DNA of 64,000 nt from Aeromonas tecta (GTDB lineage: Bacteria; Pseudomonadota; Gammaproteobacteria; Enterobacterales; Aeromonadaceae). The stretch is taken from the NCBI RefSeq assembly GCF_000820185.1, contig NZ_CDCA01000036.1, positions 62,786-126,785 of the forward strand. Direction: 5' to 3'. The notes beneath the pieces are model-generated. The model had not been told where the DNA came from and made no database searches. It was given only the letters and a program-made list of their open reading frames with translations. Position numbers and translations under genes: made by a program. The first letter of the stretch is position 1. Every line of letters begins with the position of its first letter. Of the stretch, positions 8,953 to 16,944 are shown piece by piece.

Positions 8953-9017
8953 TTGAGCTTCTTGATCCTTTCGGCCTGACTGATGATGACATCGGTCAAC
9001 GCAATGGTTCTGGTCAT
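8949..9017 (-). repeat. Chimeric mini-ORF: fliO-like head fused to fliN-like tail
   Basis: A 22-codon ORF sits exactly between fliN and fliO, joined to both by ATGA overlaps. Its head MTRTIAL resembles the FliO start MIRALAL, and its tail [15 protein letters not shown] repeats the FliN end TDVISQIERIKKLK. This is what a tandem duplication of the junction (A tail plus B head) should leave in the middle. One codon inserted in the tail and several substitutions show it is not recent. Copy spacing is 65 nt. Confidence 0.85.
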
Positions 9018-9409
9018 TTGAGTTTCTTGATCCGTTCAATCTGGCTGATCACATCGGTCAATCGGATGCCGAACTTGTCGTTCACCACCACTACCTCGCC
9101 GTGGGCGATCAGGGTGCCGTTGACCAGCACGTCCAGTGGCTCGCCGGCGACCCGATCCAGCTCCACCACCGAGCCCTGGTTGAGCTGCAGCAGGTTGCGG
9201 ATGCTGATCTGGCTGCGGCCCACTTCCATGGCGATGGTCACCGGGATATCCAGAATGGTATCCAGCTTGCGGCGCTCCTCGGCGCTGATGGGAGCGTCGT
9301 CTTTGAGCTCCTCCAGCGGGGCGGGCTTGGCCTCGGCCGTCACCTGTTCTTCCAGCGCAGCCGCCCAGGCATCAGCCATCAAATCCTGCTCGTCATCGGT
9401 TCCGCTCAT
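9014..9409 (-). CDS. fliN: FliN, C-ring switch protein
   Basis: 131-residue flagellar motor switch protein. The N-terminal acidic/Ala-rich part is followed by the SpoA (surface presentation) domain from about residue 52, including IAMEVGRSQISIRNLLQL and GEVVVVNDKFGIRLTDVI. ATG 9409 has AAGGA upstream. With FliM and FliG it forms the C-ring that binds CheY-P and sets rotation direction. Its last codons are duplicated immediately downstream. Confidence 0.96.
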   Translation of the reverse strand: MSGTDDEQDLMADAWAAALEEQVTAEAKPAPLEELKDDAPISAEERRKLDTILDIPVTIAMEVGRSQISIRNLLQLNQGSVVELDRVAGEPLDVLVNGTLIAHGEVVVVNDKFGIRLTDVISQIERIKKLK

Positions 9410-9458
9410 CTTGCTTCCTTATGCTACTTCGTGACCCGCGTCTGACACGACGGGCCTA

Positions 9459-10529
9459 TTAGGAGTGTTTGTCTTCGATGCTGCGCTCGAGCTCTTCCAG
9501 CTCGGCCTCACCATCGATGCGTACGCCGCCACGGGTCACCAGATGCATCTCTGTCTTGACCCCGTCAGGGCGCTTGAGTTTGTCGACTATCTTGAGCGCC
9601 ACGTTCTCCTTGGTGCGCCCCATCTTGGCGTGGAAGGTGGGCAAATCCTCCACATAGACCAGCAGATTCTCCGGCATCTCCACCGGGATGATGTCACCGG
9701 GCTTGAGCTCCATCAGATCCCGCAGGGTCAGCTCGGTTTCCAGCAACTTGGCCTTGAGCTCCACCTTGACGTCCATGATCTCGTCGCGCAGCGCCTTGCT
9801 CCAGCGCACGTCGGTGTCGCCCTTGTCGCTCTGCACCCCGGCATCGAGCAACTCGCGGATGGGTTCGAGCATGGAGTAGGGCATGGCCACATGGAAGTCG
9901 CCGCCGCCGCCATCGAGTTCGATGTGGAAGGAGCTCACCACTATCACCTCGGTCGGGCTGACGATGTTCGCCATGGCCGGGTTGACCTCGGAGTCGAGAT
10001 ATTCGAAGCCCACGTCCATCACCGGCGCCCAGGCGTCCTTGTAATCCTCGAACACCAGCTTGAGCAGCATCTGGATGATGCGCCGCTCGGTGGGGGTGAA
10101 CTCGCGGCCCTCGATCTTGGCGTGGTAGCGCCCGTCACCGCCGAAGAAGTTCTCCACCAGGATGAACACCAGGCGGGCCTCCATGGTGATCAGCGCCGTC
10201 CCCTTGAGCGGACGGAAACGCACCATGTTCAGGCTGGTCGGCACGAACAGGGTGTGTACGTACTCGCCGAATTTCAGCATCTGCACGCCGTTGATGGAGA
10301 CCTCGGCGGTACGCCGCATCATGTTGAACAGGCTGATGCGCATGTGGCGGGCGAACCGTTCGTTCACCAGCTCCAGCGTCGGCATGCGGCCACGGACGAT
10401 GCGGTCCTGGGAGGAAAAATCAAACTGGGCAATGCCGGGATCCCCGGCCGCACCTAGCTCTTCCTCTTCGACATCATCGACACCGTGCAACAGGGCATCA
10501 ATTTCGTCCTGACTTAACAGATCGCTCAC
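9459..10529 (-). CDS. fliM: FliM, C-ring switch protein
   Basis: 356 residues, starting with GTG at 10529 (AAGGTG upstream). The N-terminal CheY-P binding peptide LLSQDEIDALLHG is clear. The middle CheC-like domain and C-terminal SpoA domain (LKPGDIIPVEMPENLLVYVE) follow. Located 10 nt after fliL, in the order fliK-L-M-N-O-P-Q-R-flhB. The 49-nt gap to fliN holds no evident duplication, unlike several neighbouring junctions. Confidence 0.97.
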   Translation of the reverse strand: MSDLLSQDEIDALLHGVDDVEEEELGAAGDPGIAQFDFSSQDRIVRGRMPTLELVNERFARHMRISLFNMMRRTAEVSINGVQMLKFGEYVHTLFVPTSLNMVRFRPLKGTALITMEARLVFILVENFFGGDGRYHAKIEGREFTPTERRIIQMLLKLVFEDYKDAWAPVMDVGFEYLDSEVNPAMANIVSPTEVIVVSSFHIELDGGGGDFHVAMPYSMLEPIRELLDAGVQSDKGDTDVRWSKALRDEIMDVKVELKAKLLETELTLRDLMELKPGDIIPVEMPENLLVYVEDLPTFHAKMGRTKENVALKIVDKLKRPDGVKTEMHLVTRGGVRIDGEAELEELERSIEDKHS

Positions 10530-10539
10530 GCTTCACCTT

Positions 10540-11046
10540 TCATTGCATGACAAAGCCGGTAAACAGCACTTGTTCTATTACGGGGGAAGAGACCAGGTCA
10601 TTGAGCACCCGGCGACACTCTTCCAGTGAATCCTGGCGCAGCTTCTCCTTGCCCTCGAAGGTCATCAGCTGCTCGGCAGTGGCCGCGCTGAAGACGCGCA
10701 GCAGGGTCCCTTCAATCAGGGGGATATTCTGTTTGGCCAGCGCCTCGTCGGCAGCGCCGCGCACCAGCAGCTGGATCTTGATCTGTACCAGTCGATCCCG
10801 CTGCCCGCCCGCGACGTTGAACACGAAGGGGCGCGGCATGCCCACATAGAGCGAAGGTTGGGGCGCATTGTCTGCGGGCTTGGCCTCGGCCGTTTCGGCC
10901 GCCGGTTTATCGCCGCCTGCCAACATAAACCAGGCACCGGCCCCGCCGCCGCCCAGCACGATGACGGCCAGGGCGACTATCATGATCAGCTTCTTTTTCT
11001 TGGCTGCCGCCGGATCCTTCAGCGTCAGTTCGTTATCGTCTGCCAT
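10540..11046 (-). CDS. fliL: FliL, flagellar motor-associated membrane protein
   Basis: 168 residues: a short cytoplasmic N-terminus, one transmembrane helix (KLIMIVALAVIVLGGGGAGAW), and a periplasmic domain ending in TGFVMQ. FliL surrounds the stator and supports torque in swarming or sodium-driven motors (family knowledge). ATG 11046 overlaps an out-of-frame ORF continuing from the fliK end, which I do not consider a gene. Confidence 0.93.
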   Translation of the reverse strand: MADDNELTLKDPAAAKKKKLIMIVALAVIVLGGGGAGAWFMLAGGDKPAAETAEAKPADNAPQPSLYVGMPRPFVFNVAGGQRDRLVQIKIQLLVRGAADEALAKQNIPLIEGTLLRVFSAATAEQLMTFEGKEKLRQDSLEECRRVLNDLVSSPVIEQVLFTGFVMQ

Positions 11047-11103
11047 CCCTTGTCCACCCTAGTCTCAAACTTGTTCGGTATCATAAACTTACTCAGGCAG
11101 GCA

Positions 11104-13014
11104 TCAAGCATAGAAATCAATTCCGGCATCGTTTGCCGATTCCACCAGCAGACTCATGGTCCTGGTCGTGCCTTCCCCCTCCCCCTGGCCGTTGCCAGCG
11201 AAGGATCCGCTCCCCTGCTGACCCCGTTGATCCTGACCCGTGAAGGTCGATTGCCCCTGGGACTGTTGTGACTGTTGTCCCTGTTGCTGGACCTGAGTCT
11301 GGCCGAGCTGGATCCCCTGCCCTGCCAGCATGTCGCGCAGCCTCGGCATAGCTTGCTCCAACATCTCCCGGGTCTGGCCATGCTGCACCACGAAGTGGAC
11401 GTTGGCCTGGCTGTCTGCGCCCATCTGGATCTGGATCTTCATCTTGCCAAGGCCGAGGGGATCGAGCTGGATCTCCGCCTGCTGCAACTTGTCCGCCAGC
11501 ATCAGGTTCACCTTCTGGTGCAACTGCTCCGGCGCCTCCGGGGTGGCCAGGCGCAGGTGCGGCAGGCTCTGGGGCTCGCGTCTGGCAGCCAGCTCTGCCG
11601 CGGGTCTGCTCTCAGTGCCTTGGATTGGCTGCTGGGCATGCGCCGCTGAAGGGCTTGCCTCCGTCTGCTCGGCCACTTTCGCCTCGGACACCAGGTTATT
11701 GCCAAACTCAGTCTGCCTGGATTTCACCTCGGGCAGATCCTGCCCGGCGGCGACCTTGACGGCCACCGCCGGCTCGGCCTCCATCTGCTCGATACCGGCT
11801 GACAGCGCCGTCAGCGAGGCCTGTGGCCCCTGCGATTCGTGGCTCGCCAGTATCTGTTGTGGCGCCGCAATCACCGGAGCCGGATCCGCGGCCACGGGGG
11901 TTGCATTGCTGGTCGCGCCGGCATCGGGTTTGCTCGCGCCAGCGGCCTGCGCCGGCTTGGATGCGGGCTCCTGCGCAGCCGGGCGAGGCTCGCTGCCATC
12001 CTCACTGACAGTCGCTGCCTCCGTGCTGGCGTCAACGCCGCCATTGACGCCACTTTCCATCCTGACCAGCCCCTCACCAAAGGCCTTGGCCGCACTGGCC
12101 TGCGCGGTATGAGGAGCAGAGGTGAGTGCGCCATTGCTGGCTGGCTCTGACGTTATCTGTTGCTGGGGGTTATCGCTCAGCTGGGCTGCCGCGCTCTGTG
12201 GCAAGGCAGTTTGCGCGCTAGCCACCACCTTGGCCAACAGGGCAGCGCGCTCTTCGCCAGACAAGGGCGGCGCCGTCGGTTTCGACGATGCGGACTTGGG
12301 ATCGAGCGGCTTGTCTGCGGCGATGGCTTCTTCTTCCGGCTGGCTCACCGGCAGAGCATCGACTGACACCGGGGTGACTGGCGCAGAAATGGCCTGGGCT
12401 CCCTTGCCGGGTTCACTCACGCCAGTTGCCTTGTCCGGATGAGCGGGCGCCTCGGTGCTGATCCCTTCACCCATTTGTTGCAACAACGCCTGCTGCGCGG
12501 CGGCCTCTCGTCCTGCGGCGCCCGGCGCTGGGGCTGGGGCCTGCTTGCTGGCATCGGTCAACCCTATCGGCTGCGACTCGGGCGGCAAACTGTTGCCGTC
12601 GGTGATGGCGGCCGGGCTCTGGGCCCAGCTCACTGCGGGAGGGGCAACCAGGGTGACATCCTGCCTGAGCGAAGCCTGCAACTGCTGCAAGAAATCCGCA
12701 GGGGGAAGGCCGGACTCGCCGGCCTGGCGCTTGGCCGCAGAGTCTTGCTCGGCCGAGGGCTCATCCAGCGCGGTCGCCAAAGATTTGGCATCCGCCCCCG
12801 CAACCGGGCTCGGCTCGTCATCCCCTTGACTGGCAGAGGGGCCGTTATCGGTGCGCTGCGCCTTGGCCATGGCATCGGCAAACGCAGCCTTGACCTCGTC
12901 CAGCGAAGGCAGTTCCGCACCCTCGCCCACGCCAAGGGTCGCCCCTGAGGACAATCTGGGGTCGGCGGACGTGGTCTGAGTGGCGGTGGCCTTGATCAAC
13001 TGGGTCTGTATCAT
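11104..13014 (-). CDS. fliK: FliK, flagellar hook-length control protein
   Basis: 636 residues, secreted molecular ruler for hook length. The long N-terminal two thirds are Ala/Pro/Ser/Gln-rich and low in complexity. The conserved C-terminal Flg_hook domain is present (about residues 480-570: LHQKVNLMLADKLQQAEIQL, DPLGLGKMKIQIQM), followed by a Gln/Ser-rich tail (QQQGQQSQQSQGQS). It heads the fliK-flhB unit behind a sigma-54 promoter. The start ATG 13014 has only a weak ribosome site. Confidence 0.93.
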   Translation of the reverse strand: MIQTQLIKATATQTTSADPRLSSGATLGVGEGAELPSLDEVKAAFADAMAKAQRTDNGPSASQGDDEPSPVAGADAKSLATALDEPSAEQDSAAKRQAGESGLPPADFLQQLQASLRQDVTLVAPPAVSWAQSPAAITDGNSLPPESQPIGLTDASKQAPAPAPGAAGREAAAQQALLQQMGEGISTEAPAHPDKATGVSEPGKGAQAISAPVTPVSVDALPVSQPEEEAIAADKPLDPKSASSKPTAPPLSGEERAALLAKVVASAQTALPQSAAAQLSDNPQQQITSEPASNGALTSAPHTAQASAAKAFGEGLVRMESGVNGGVDASTEAATVSEDGSEPRPAAQEPASKPAQAAGASKPDAGATSNATPVAADPAPVIAAPQQILASHESQGPQASLTALSAGIEQMEAEPAVAVKVAAGQDLPEVKSRQTEFGNNLVSEAKVAEQTEASPSAAHAQQPIQGTESRPAAELAARREPQSLPHLRLATPEAPEQLHQKVNLMLADKLQQAEIQLDPLGLGKMKIQIQMGADSQANVHFVVQHGQTREMLEQAMPRLRDMLAGQGIQLGQTQVQQQGQQSQQSQGQSTFTGQDQRGQQGSGSFAGNGQGEGEGTTRTMSLLVESANDAGIDFYA

Positions 13015-13094
13015 GCTGGGTCCCGGGAATCCTGTGCTGTTGCCGTCCCTGAACGGGCGGCATCCAGGCTATGCGGCGTCATTGGTCAGACTAA

Positions 13095-13111
13095 AGCAAG
13101 TTACAGGCCAG
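13095..13111 (-). promoter_or_regulatory. sigma-54 promoter of fliK-flhB
   Basis: Minus-strand CTGGCCTGTAACTTGCT with GG and GC exactly 10 nt apart. It overlaps the last codons and stop of fliJ, so fliK has its own promoter inside the fliJ 3' end, as in Vibrio where fliK starts a separate sigma-54 unit. The expected start is near 13085, about 70 nt upstream of the fliK ATG. Confidence 0.85.
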
Positions 13112-13541
13112 AATGGTGATAGCGGCGCTGGATGGCGTAATCATCCAGCATCTTCTGCTCCTGACGCTGGGCTTTCTGGCGTACCTTGTCGGCCTTCTTG
13201 TCCAGCAAGAGTTCGAGGGCCTTGCGCCGCTGCTGGGCCTCCAGCCATTGGGTACGGCACAGCGCCAGCGCCTCGCGCACCTGCAACACCCCTTGGTACT
13301 GTTGGGTCGCCGCGTTTTCCAGCTTGTTGATGAAGGCGTGATACTGGCTGTTCTGCTGGGGGGTGATCCCCTGCAAGCCGCGATCCGTCCATTGCTGGTG
13401 ATAGATCTGGCGGTACTGGTTGAGCGCCTCTTGCTGATCCATGAACAGCTTCAAGTCCTGCTGCGCCTTGGCCAGCGCCAACGCGGCCTGCTGCTCGGCC
13501 TCTACCAGCCTGGTCGCCAGCAATTCCAGTCCTTTACTCAT
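13101..13541 (-). CDS. fliJ: FliJ, flagellar export chaperone-like stalk protein
   Basis: 146 residues, predicted almost entirely alpha-helical and coiled coil (heptad-rich VEAEQQAALALAKAQQDLK; LLDKKADKVRQKAQRQEQK). FliJ links the FliI ATPase ring to FlhA. The start ATG 13541 lies in ATGAGTAA, 23 nt downstream of fliI. The stop codon is embedded in the fliK promoter. Confidence 0.93.
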   Translation of the reverse strand: MSKGLELLATRLVEAEQQAALALAKAQQDLKLFMDQQEALNQYRQIYHQQWTDRGLQGITPQQNSQYHAFINKLENAATQQYQGVLQVREALALCRTQWLEAQQRRKALELLLDKKADKVRQKAQRQEQKMLDDYAIQRRYHHSGL

Positions 13542-13564
13542 CCATCGGCTCCCGGTTCATCTCA

Positions 13565-14896
13565 TCAGCGCATCAGTGGCATGGCCACCAGTTGCAGGGA
13601 TTGCAGCCCTTCATCGTAGTGAATGACCTCACGCATGCCCTGTTGCAAGAACTGATCCAGATAGGGTTTCTGGATGATGGCCCTATCGATGCGAGGATCG
13701 GAGCCCTGACTGTAGGCGCCGATGGTGATGAGATCCCGGTTCTGCTGGTAGAGGGAGTAAAACTGCTTGAAGGTGCGCGCCAGCTCCATGTGCTCCGGCG
13801 AGGTGACCATGGGCATGACCCGGCTGATGGACTTTTCGATGTCGATGGCCGGATAGTGACCCGCATCTGCCAGCTCCCGCGCCAGAACGATGTGGCCGTC
13901 GAGGATGGCCCGCGCCGCATCGGCGATGGGATCCTGCAGATCGTCCCCCTCGGTCAGCACGGTGAAAAACGCCGTGATGGAGCCCTGGCCGTGGTTGCCG
14001 TTCCCCGCCCGCTCCACCAGCGCCGGTAATTTGGCAAACACCGAGGGCGGGTAGCCCTTGGTCGCCGGCGGCTCGCCCACCGCCAGCGCAATCTCGCGCT
14101 GGGCCTGGGCGTAACGGGTGAGGGAATCCATCAGCAGCAGCACGTTGAGGCCTTGCTCACGGAAATACTCGGCGATGGCCAGCGCCGTCTCACAGCCCTT
14201 GAGCCGCATGAGCGGCGAGGCATCGGCCGGCGCGGCCACCACCACGGCGCGCTCGCGACCCTCCTCCCCCAGGATCTCTTCGATAAACTCTTTCACCTCC
14301 CGGCCCCGCTCGCCGATGAGGCCGACCACCACCACATCCGCCACCGAGCCACGGGTCATCATGCCAAGCAACACCGACTTGCCGACGCCGGAGCCGGCAA
14401 ACAACCCCATGCGCTGGCCCTGCCCCACGGTGAGTACCGCATTGATGGCACGCACCCCCACATCCATGGGCTGATTGATGGGACGGCGCGAGAGCGGGTT
14501 GATGCGATGCTGGGCAAACTGCACCGTCTGGGAAGAGATGATGGGGCCGAGCCCGTCCAGCGGTTGACCGATGCCGTCGATGACCCGGCCGAGCAGGTTC
14601 ATCCCCACCGGAATGCCGTGATCCTCGGTGATGGGCACCACCCGGGCGCCGGGGATGACCCCCTTGAGCTGTTCGCTCGGCATCAAAAACAGCCGATCGC
14701 CGGAGAAACCCACCACTTCGGCCTCGAGCCAACCGCCCTGAGTATCGATTCGGCACAGGGCACCGATGGCGGCGCGGCAGCCGATGGCCTCCAGCGTCAG
14801 CCCCACCACCCGGGTCAACTTGCCCGCGACCGGTGGAATGGGCGCGACATCGAGCACCCGATAGCCTTGCAGCCGCTTGAGCAAGGACGCTGTCAT
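13565..14896 (-). CDS. fliI: FliI, flagellum-specific ATPase
   Basis: 443-residue ATPase energising export, F1-beta-like. Walker A is [17 protein letters not shown] near residue 165; [13 protein letters not shown] and [20 protein letters not shown] are also present. I chose ATG 14896, preceded by GGAGGCGCG, over the longer frame to 14932. The fliH-fliI gap carries a duplicated fliH tail. Confidence 0.97.
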   Translation of the reverse strand: MTASLLKRLQGYRVLDVAPIPPVAGKLTRVVGLTLEAIGCRAAIGALCRIDTQGGWLEAEVVGFSGDRLFLMPSEQLKGVIPGARVVPITEDHGIPVGMNLLGRVIDGIGQPLDGLGPIISSQTVQFAQHRINPLSRRPINQPMDVGVRAINAVLTVGQGQRMGLFAGSGVGKSVLLGMMTRGSVADVVVVGLIGERGREVKEFIEEILGEEGRERAVVVAAPADASPLMRLKGCETALAIAEYFREQGLNVLLLMDSLTRYAQAQREIALAVGEPPATKGYPPSVFAKLPALVERAGNGNHGQGSITAFFTVLTEGDDLQDPIADAARAILDGHIVLARELADAGHYPAIDIEKSISRVMPMVTSPEHMELARTFKQFYSLYQQNRDLITIGAYSQGSDPRIDRAIIQKPYLDQFLQQGMREVIHYDEGLQSLQLVAMPLMR

Positions 14897-14925
14897 CGCG
14901 CCTCCAGAGATAAATGGATAAAAGG

Positions 14926-15038
14926 TGGGCACATGCCGTTACTCGGCATTGCCACGCAGGGAGATGCCACACGGCAGCGCGATGTCCCGATACAGGACCT
15001 GGGCACAAGGCTACTCGGCATTGTCGCGCAGGAAATTG
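14926..15038 (-). repeat. Duplicated fliH 3' end in the fliH-fliI gap
   Basis: The fliH end (NFLRDNAE-stop plus about 9 nt downstream) at 15000-15038 is repeated at 14926-14966 as ISLRGNAE-stop. The shared plus-strand core is actcggcattg, with tgggcaca on one side and gcaggNNAT on the other. The second stop is in the fliH frame, 72 nt downstream. No start codon precedes the copy in that frame, so unlike other junctions it forms no mini-ORF. Confidence 0.8.
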
Positions 15039-15814
15039 CGCAGCAGCTGATCGATGCGTCCCGACAGGGTCAGATCGATGCTGGAGAGCTCGGTGGCCAG
15101 CTGCAGGTCGCCGGGAGAGAGGGTGGGTTCACTGCGAAGGCGCCAGTGACGCTTGGCACACTCCTCGGCGCCGAACGCCTGCTCGACCCGGGCCACATCA
15201 TCCGGGTGCAGCATCAGGGTGACCCCTTGCTCGGCGGCGGGCAGCAGGGAGAGCCCCTGCTTGAGCGCTTCGAGCAGCAGGCGGGGTGAGGTTTCGGCCT
15301 CGTGCCGAATGAGCGCGCGGGCGAGCTGCTGCACCAGGGCTATGAGCTGTTGCTCCACCGCCTCATTCTGTTCGCTGAGCGGGTTGGCCAACCGGTCGGC
15401 CAGGGTCTGCCAGTGGGCCATCTGCTGCTCCACCTGCTCGCGGCCCATGGCGAGCCCTTCCTCCTTGCCCTGCTCGAGGCCGGTCTGGTGACCTTGCTGC
15501 AAGCCTTCCAGCTTGCCCTCTTCCAGCCCCTTGGCAAAGCCGGCTTCCCGGCCCTCGCTCATGCCCTCTTCCCAGGCCGCCTGGCGAATGGCTTCCAGCT
15601 CTTCGGCGGTGATGCTGGGGGCAGGCTCCTCTTCGGGCTCCACGACCGGCGCCTCGGCTTCCTGCTCCTGTTGATACCAGTCAGGAGCGAGCCCCAGGGC
15701 ATTGCTCTCGACCTCGGAGAGCACTTCCATTTCGGGCCAGCCCCAGGTCTCGACCTGATTGCCATCCACCTCGGGTCTGACGTAACCGCGCAGCTTGTTA
15801 TTCTGATTATTCAT
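15011..15814 (-). CDS. fliH: FliH, negative regulator of FliI ATPase
   Basis: 267 residues. The central region (about 85-135) is the characteristic Gly-repeat helix (EGMSEGREAGFAKGLEEGK and on, GxxxG-like spacing). The C-terminal domain resembles F-type b/delta subunits. FliH holds FliI inactive and anchors it to the C-ring. ATG 15814 lies 68 nt after the fliG stop. The gene ends RDNAE-stop, repeated downstream. Confidence 0.94.
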   Translation of the reverse strand: MNNQNNKLRGYVRPEVDGNQVETWGWPEMEVLSEVESNALGLAPDWYQQEQEAEAPVVEPEEEPAPSITAEELEAIRQAAWEEGMSEGREAGFAKGLEEGKLEGLQQGHQTGLEQGKEEGLAMGREQVEQQMAHWQTLADRLANPLSEQNEAVEQQLIALVQQLARALIRHEAETSPRLLLEALKQGLSLLPAAEQGVTLMLHPDDVARVEQAFGAEECAKRHWRLRSEPTLSPGDLQLATELSSIDLTLSGRIDQLLRNFLRDNAE

Positions 15815-15882
15815 GCTTTTACAGCATCCTTTGCTACTGGCTTAGATTAATACAACAGGTTCTCGCCGTCGGTGTGCCTGGA

Positions 15883-16944
15883 TTAGAGGAACTCCTCGCC
15901 ACCACCGGCCCCCAGCATGATCTCGCCCGCATCCGCCAGACGGCGTGCGATGGACAGGATCTCCTTCTGGGCAGCCTCCACCTCGGAGACCCGGATTGGC
16001 CCCATGGCCTCCAGATCGTCCGCCAGCATCTCGGCGGCCCGCTTGGACATGTTCTTGAACACCTTCTCGCGCATCTGATCGTCCGAGCCCTTGAGGGCCC
16101 GTTGCAGCAAGTCGCCCGGCACTTCCCGCAGCAGGGTCTGGATGCCGCGATCGTCCACGTCGATCAGGTTCTCGAACACGAACATCAGATCCTGGATCTG
16201 CTGGCTCATCTCTTCGTCCGAGTCGCGGATGGAGTCCATCAGCTGGCCTTCGATGTTGGTATCCAGGTAGTTCATGATGTTGGCGGCGGCCTTGAGGCCA
16301 CCCATCTTGGCGGCCTGGGCACCGGCGGCGCCGGCGAACTGCTTCTCCATGATGTCGTTCAATTCTTGCAGTGCCGCCGGTTGCACCTCTTCCAGGTTGG
16401 CGATCCGCATCACCAGATCCAGGCGCACCTGCTCCGGGAACTGGCTCAGGATCTCGGCGGACTGCTCCGGCTCCAGGTAGGACAGCACGATCGTCTGGAT
16501 CTGCGGGTGTTCGTTCTGGATGATGCTGGCCACCTGGCGCGCATCCATCCACTTGAGGGAGTCGAGGCCGCGCGCCCCTGAACCCAGGATGATCTGATCC
16601 ACCAGGTTGCTGGCCTTGTCTTCGCCAAGCGCCGCCACCAGAGCCTTGCGCACGAAGTCTTCGCTGCCGATGCCGATGTTGGTGTACTTCTGGATGTCGT
16701 CGATAAATTGACGATGCACCGCCGCCACCCGGTCGTGACTAAAATCCGACATCGAGGCCATCGACATGCCGAGCCGCTGCACTTGCTTGGGCTCCAGATG
16801 GCGGAAGATCTGGGCGGCATCTTCCTCGTTGAGGCTCAGCATCAACACCGCTGCCATCTCCATCCCGGCCATCTGGTCCAGGATCTGGCGCTGCACGTCG
16901 GTAATGTCATTACCGGTGACTTGGGTCTTCTTGTCTTCAGGCAT
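15883..16944 (-). CDS. fliG: FliG, C-ring rotor protein
   Basis: 353 residues with the three FliG domains, including LMFVFENLIDVDDRGIQTLL and the C-terminal torque helix region with MREKVFKNMSKRAAEMLADD. It ends in a short Gly/Glu tail (GGGEEFL). The start overlaps the fliF stop by 8 nt (ATGCCTGA). FliG transmits stator force to the MS ring. Confidence 0.97.
   Translation of the reverse strand: MPEDKKTQVTGNDITDVQRQILDQMAGMEMAAVLMLSLNEEDAAQIFRHLEPKQVQRLGMSMASMSDFSHDRVAAVHRQFIDDIQKYTNIGIGSEDFVRKALVAALGEDKASNLVDQIILGSGARGLDSLKWMDARQVASIIQNEHPQIQTIVLSYLEPEQSAEILSQFPEQVRLDLVMRIANLEEVQPAALQELNDIMEKQFAGAAGAQAAKMGGLKAAANIMNYLDTNIEGQLMDSIRDSDEEMSQQIQDLMFVFENLIDVDDRGIQTLLREVPGDLLQRALKGSDDQMREKVFKNMSKRAAEMLADDLEAMGPIRVSEVEAAQKEILSIARRLADAGEIMLGAGGGEEFL

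Noticed and set aside
10950..11113. 28-codon ORF overlapping the fliK end and fliL start (begins MLDACLSKF)
   Set aside because: No similarity to the neighbouring gene ends; overlaps fliL deeply and is probably chance.
13011..13082. 23-codon ORF between fliJ and fliK ending in an ATGA overlap with fliK
   Set aside because: Its start coincides with the expected transcription start of the fliK sigma-54 promoter, so it would be leaderless; similarity to the fliJ tail is not convincing. Not counted among the junction duplications.
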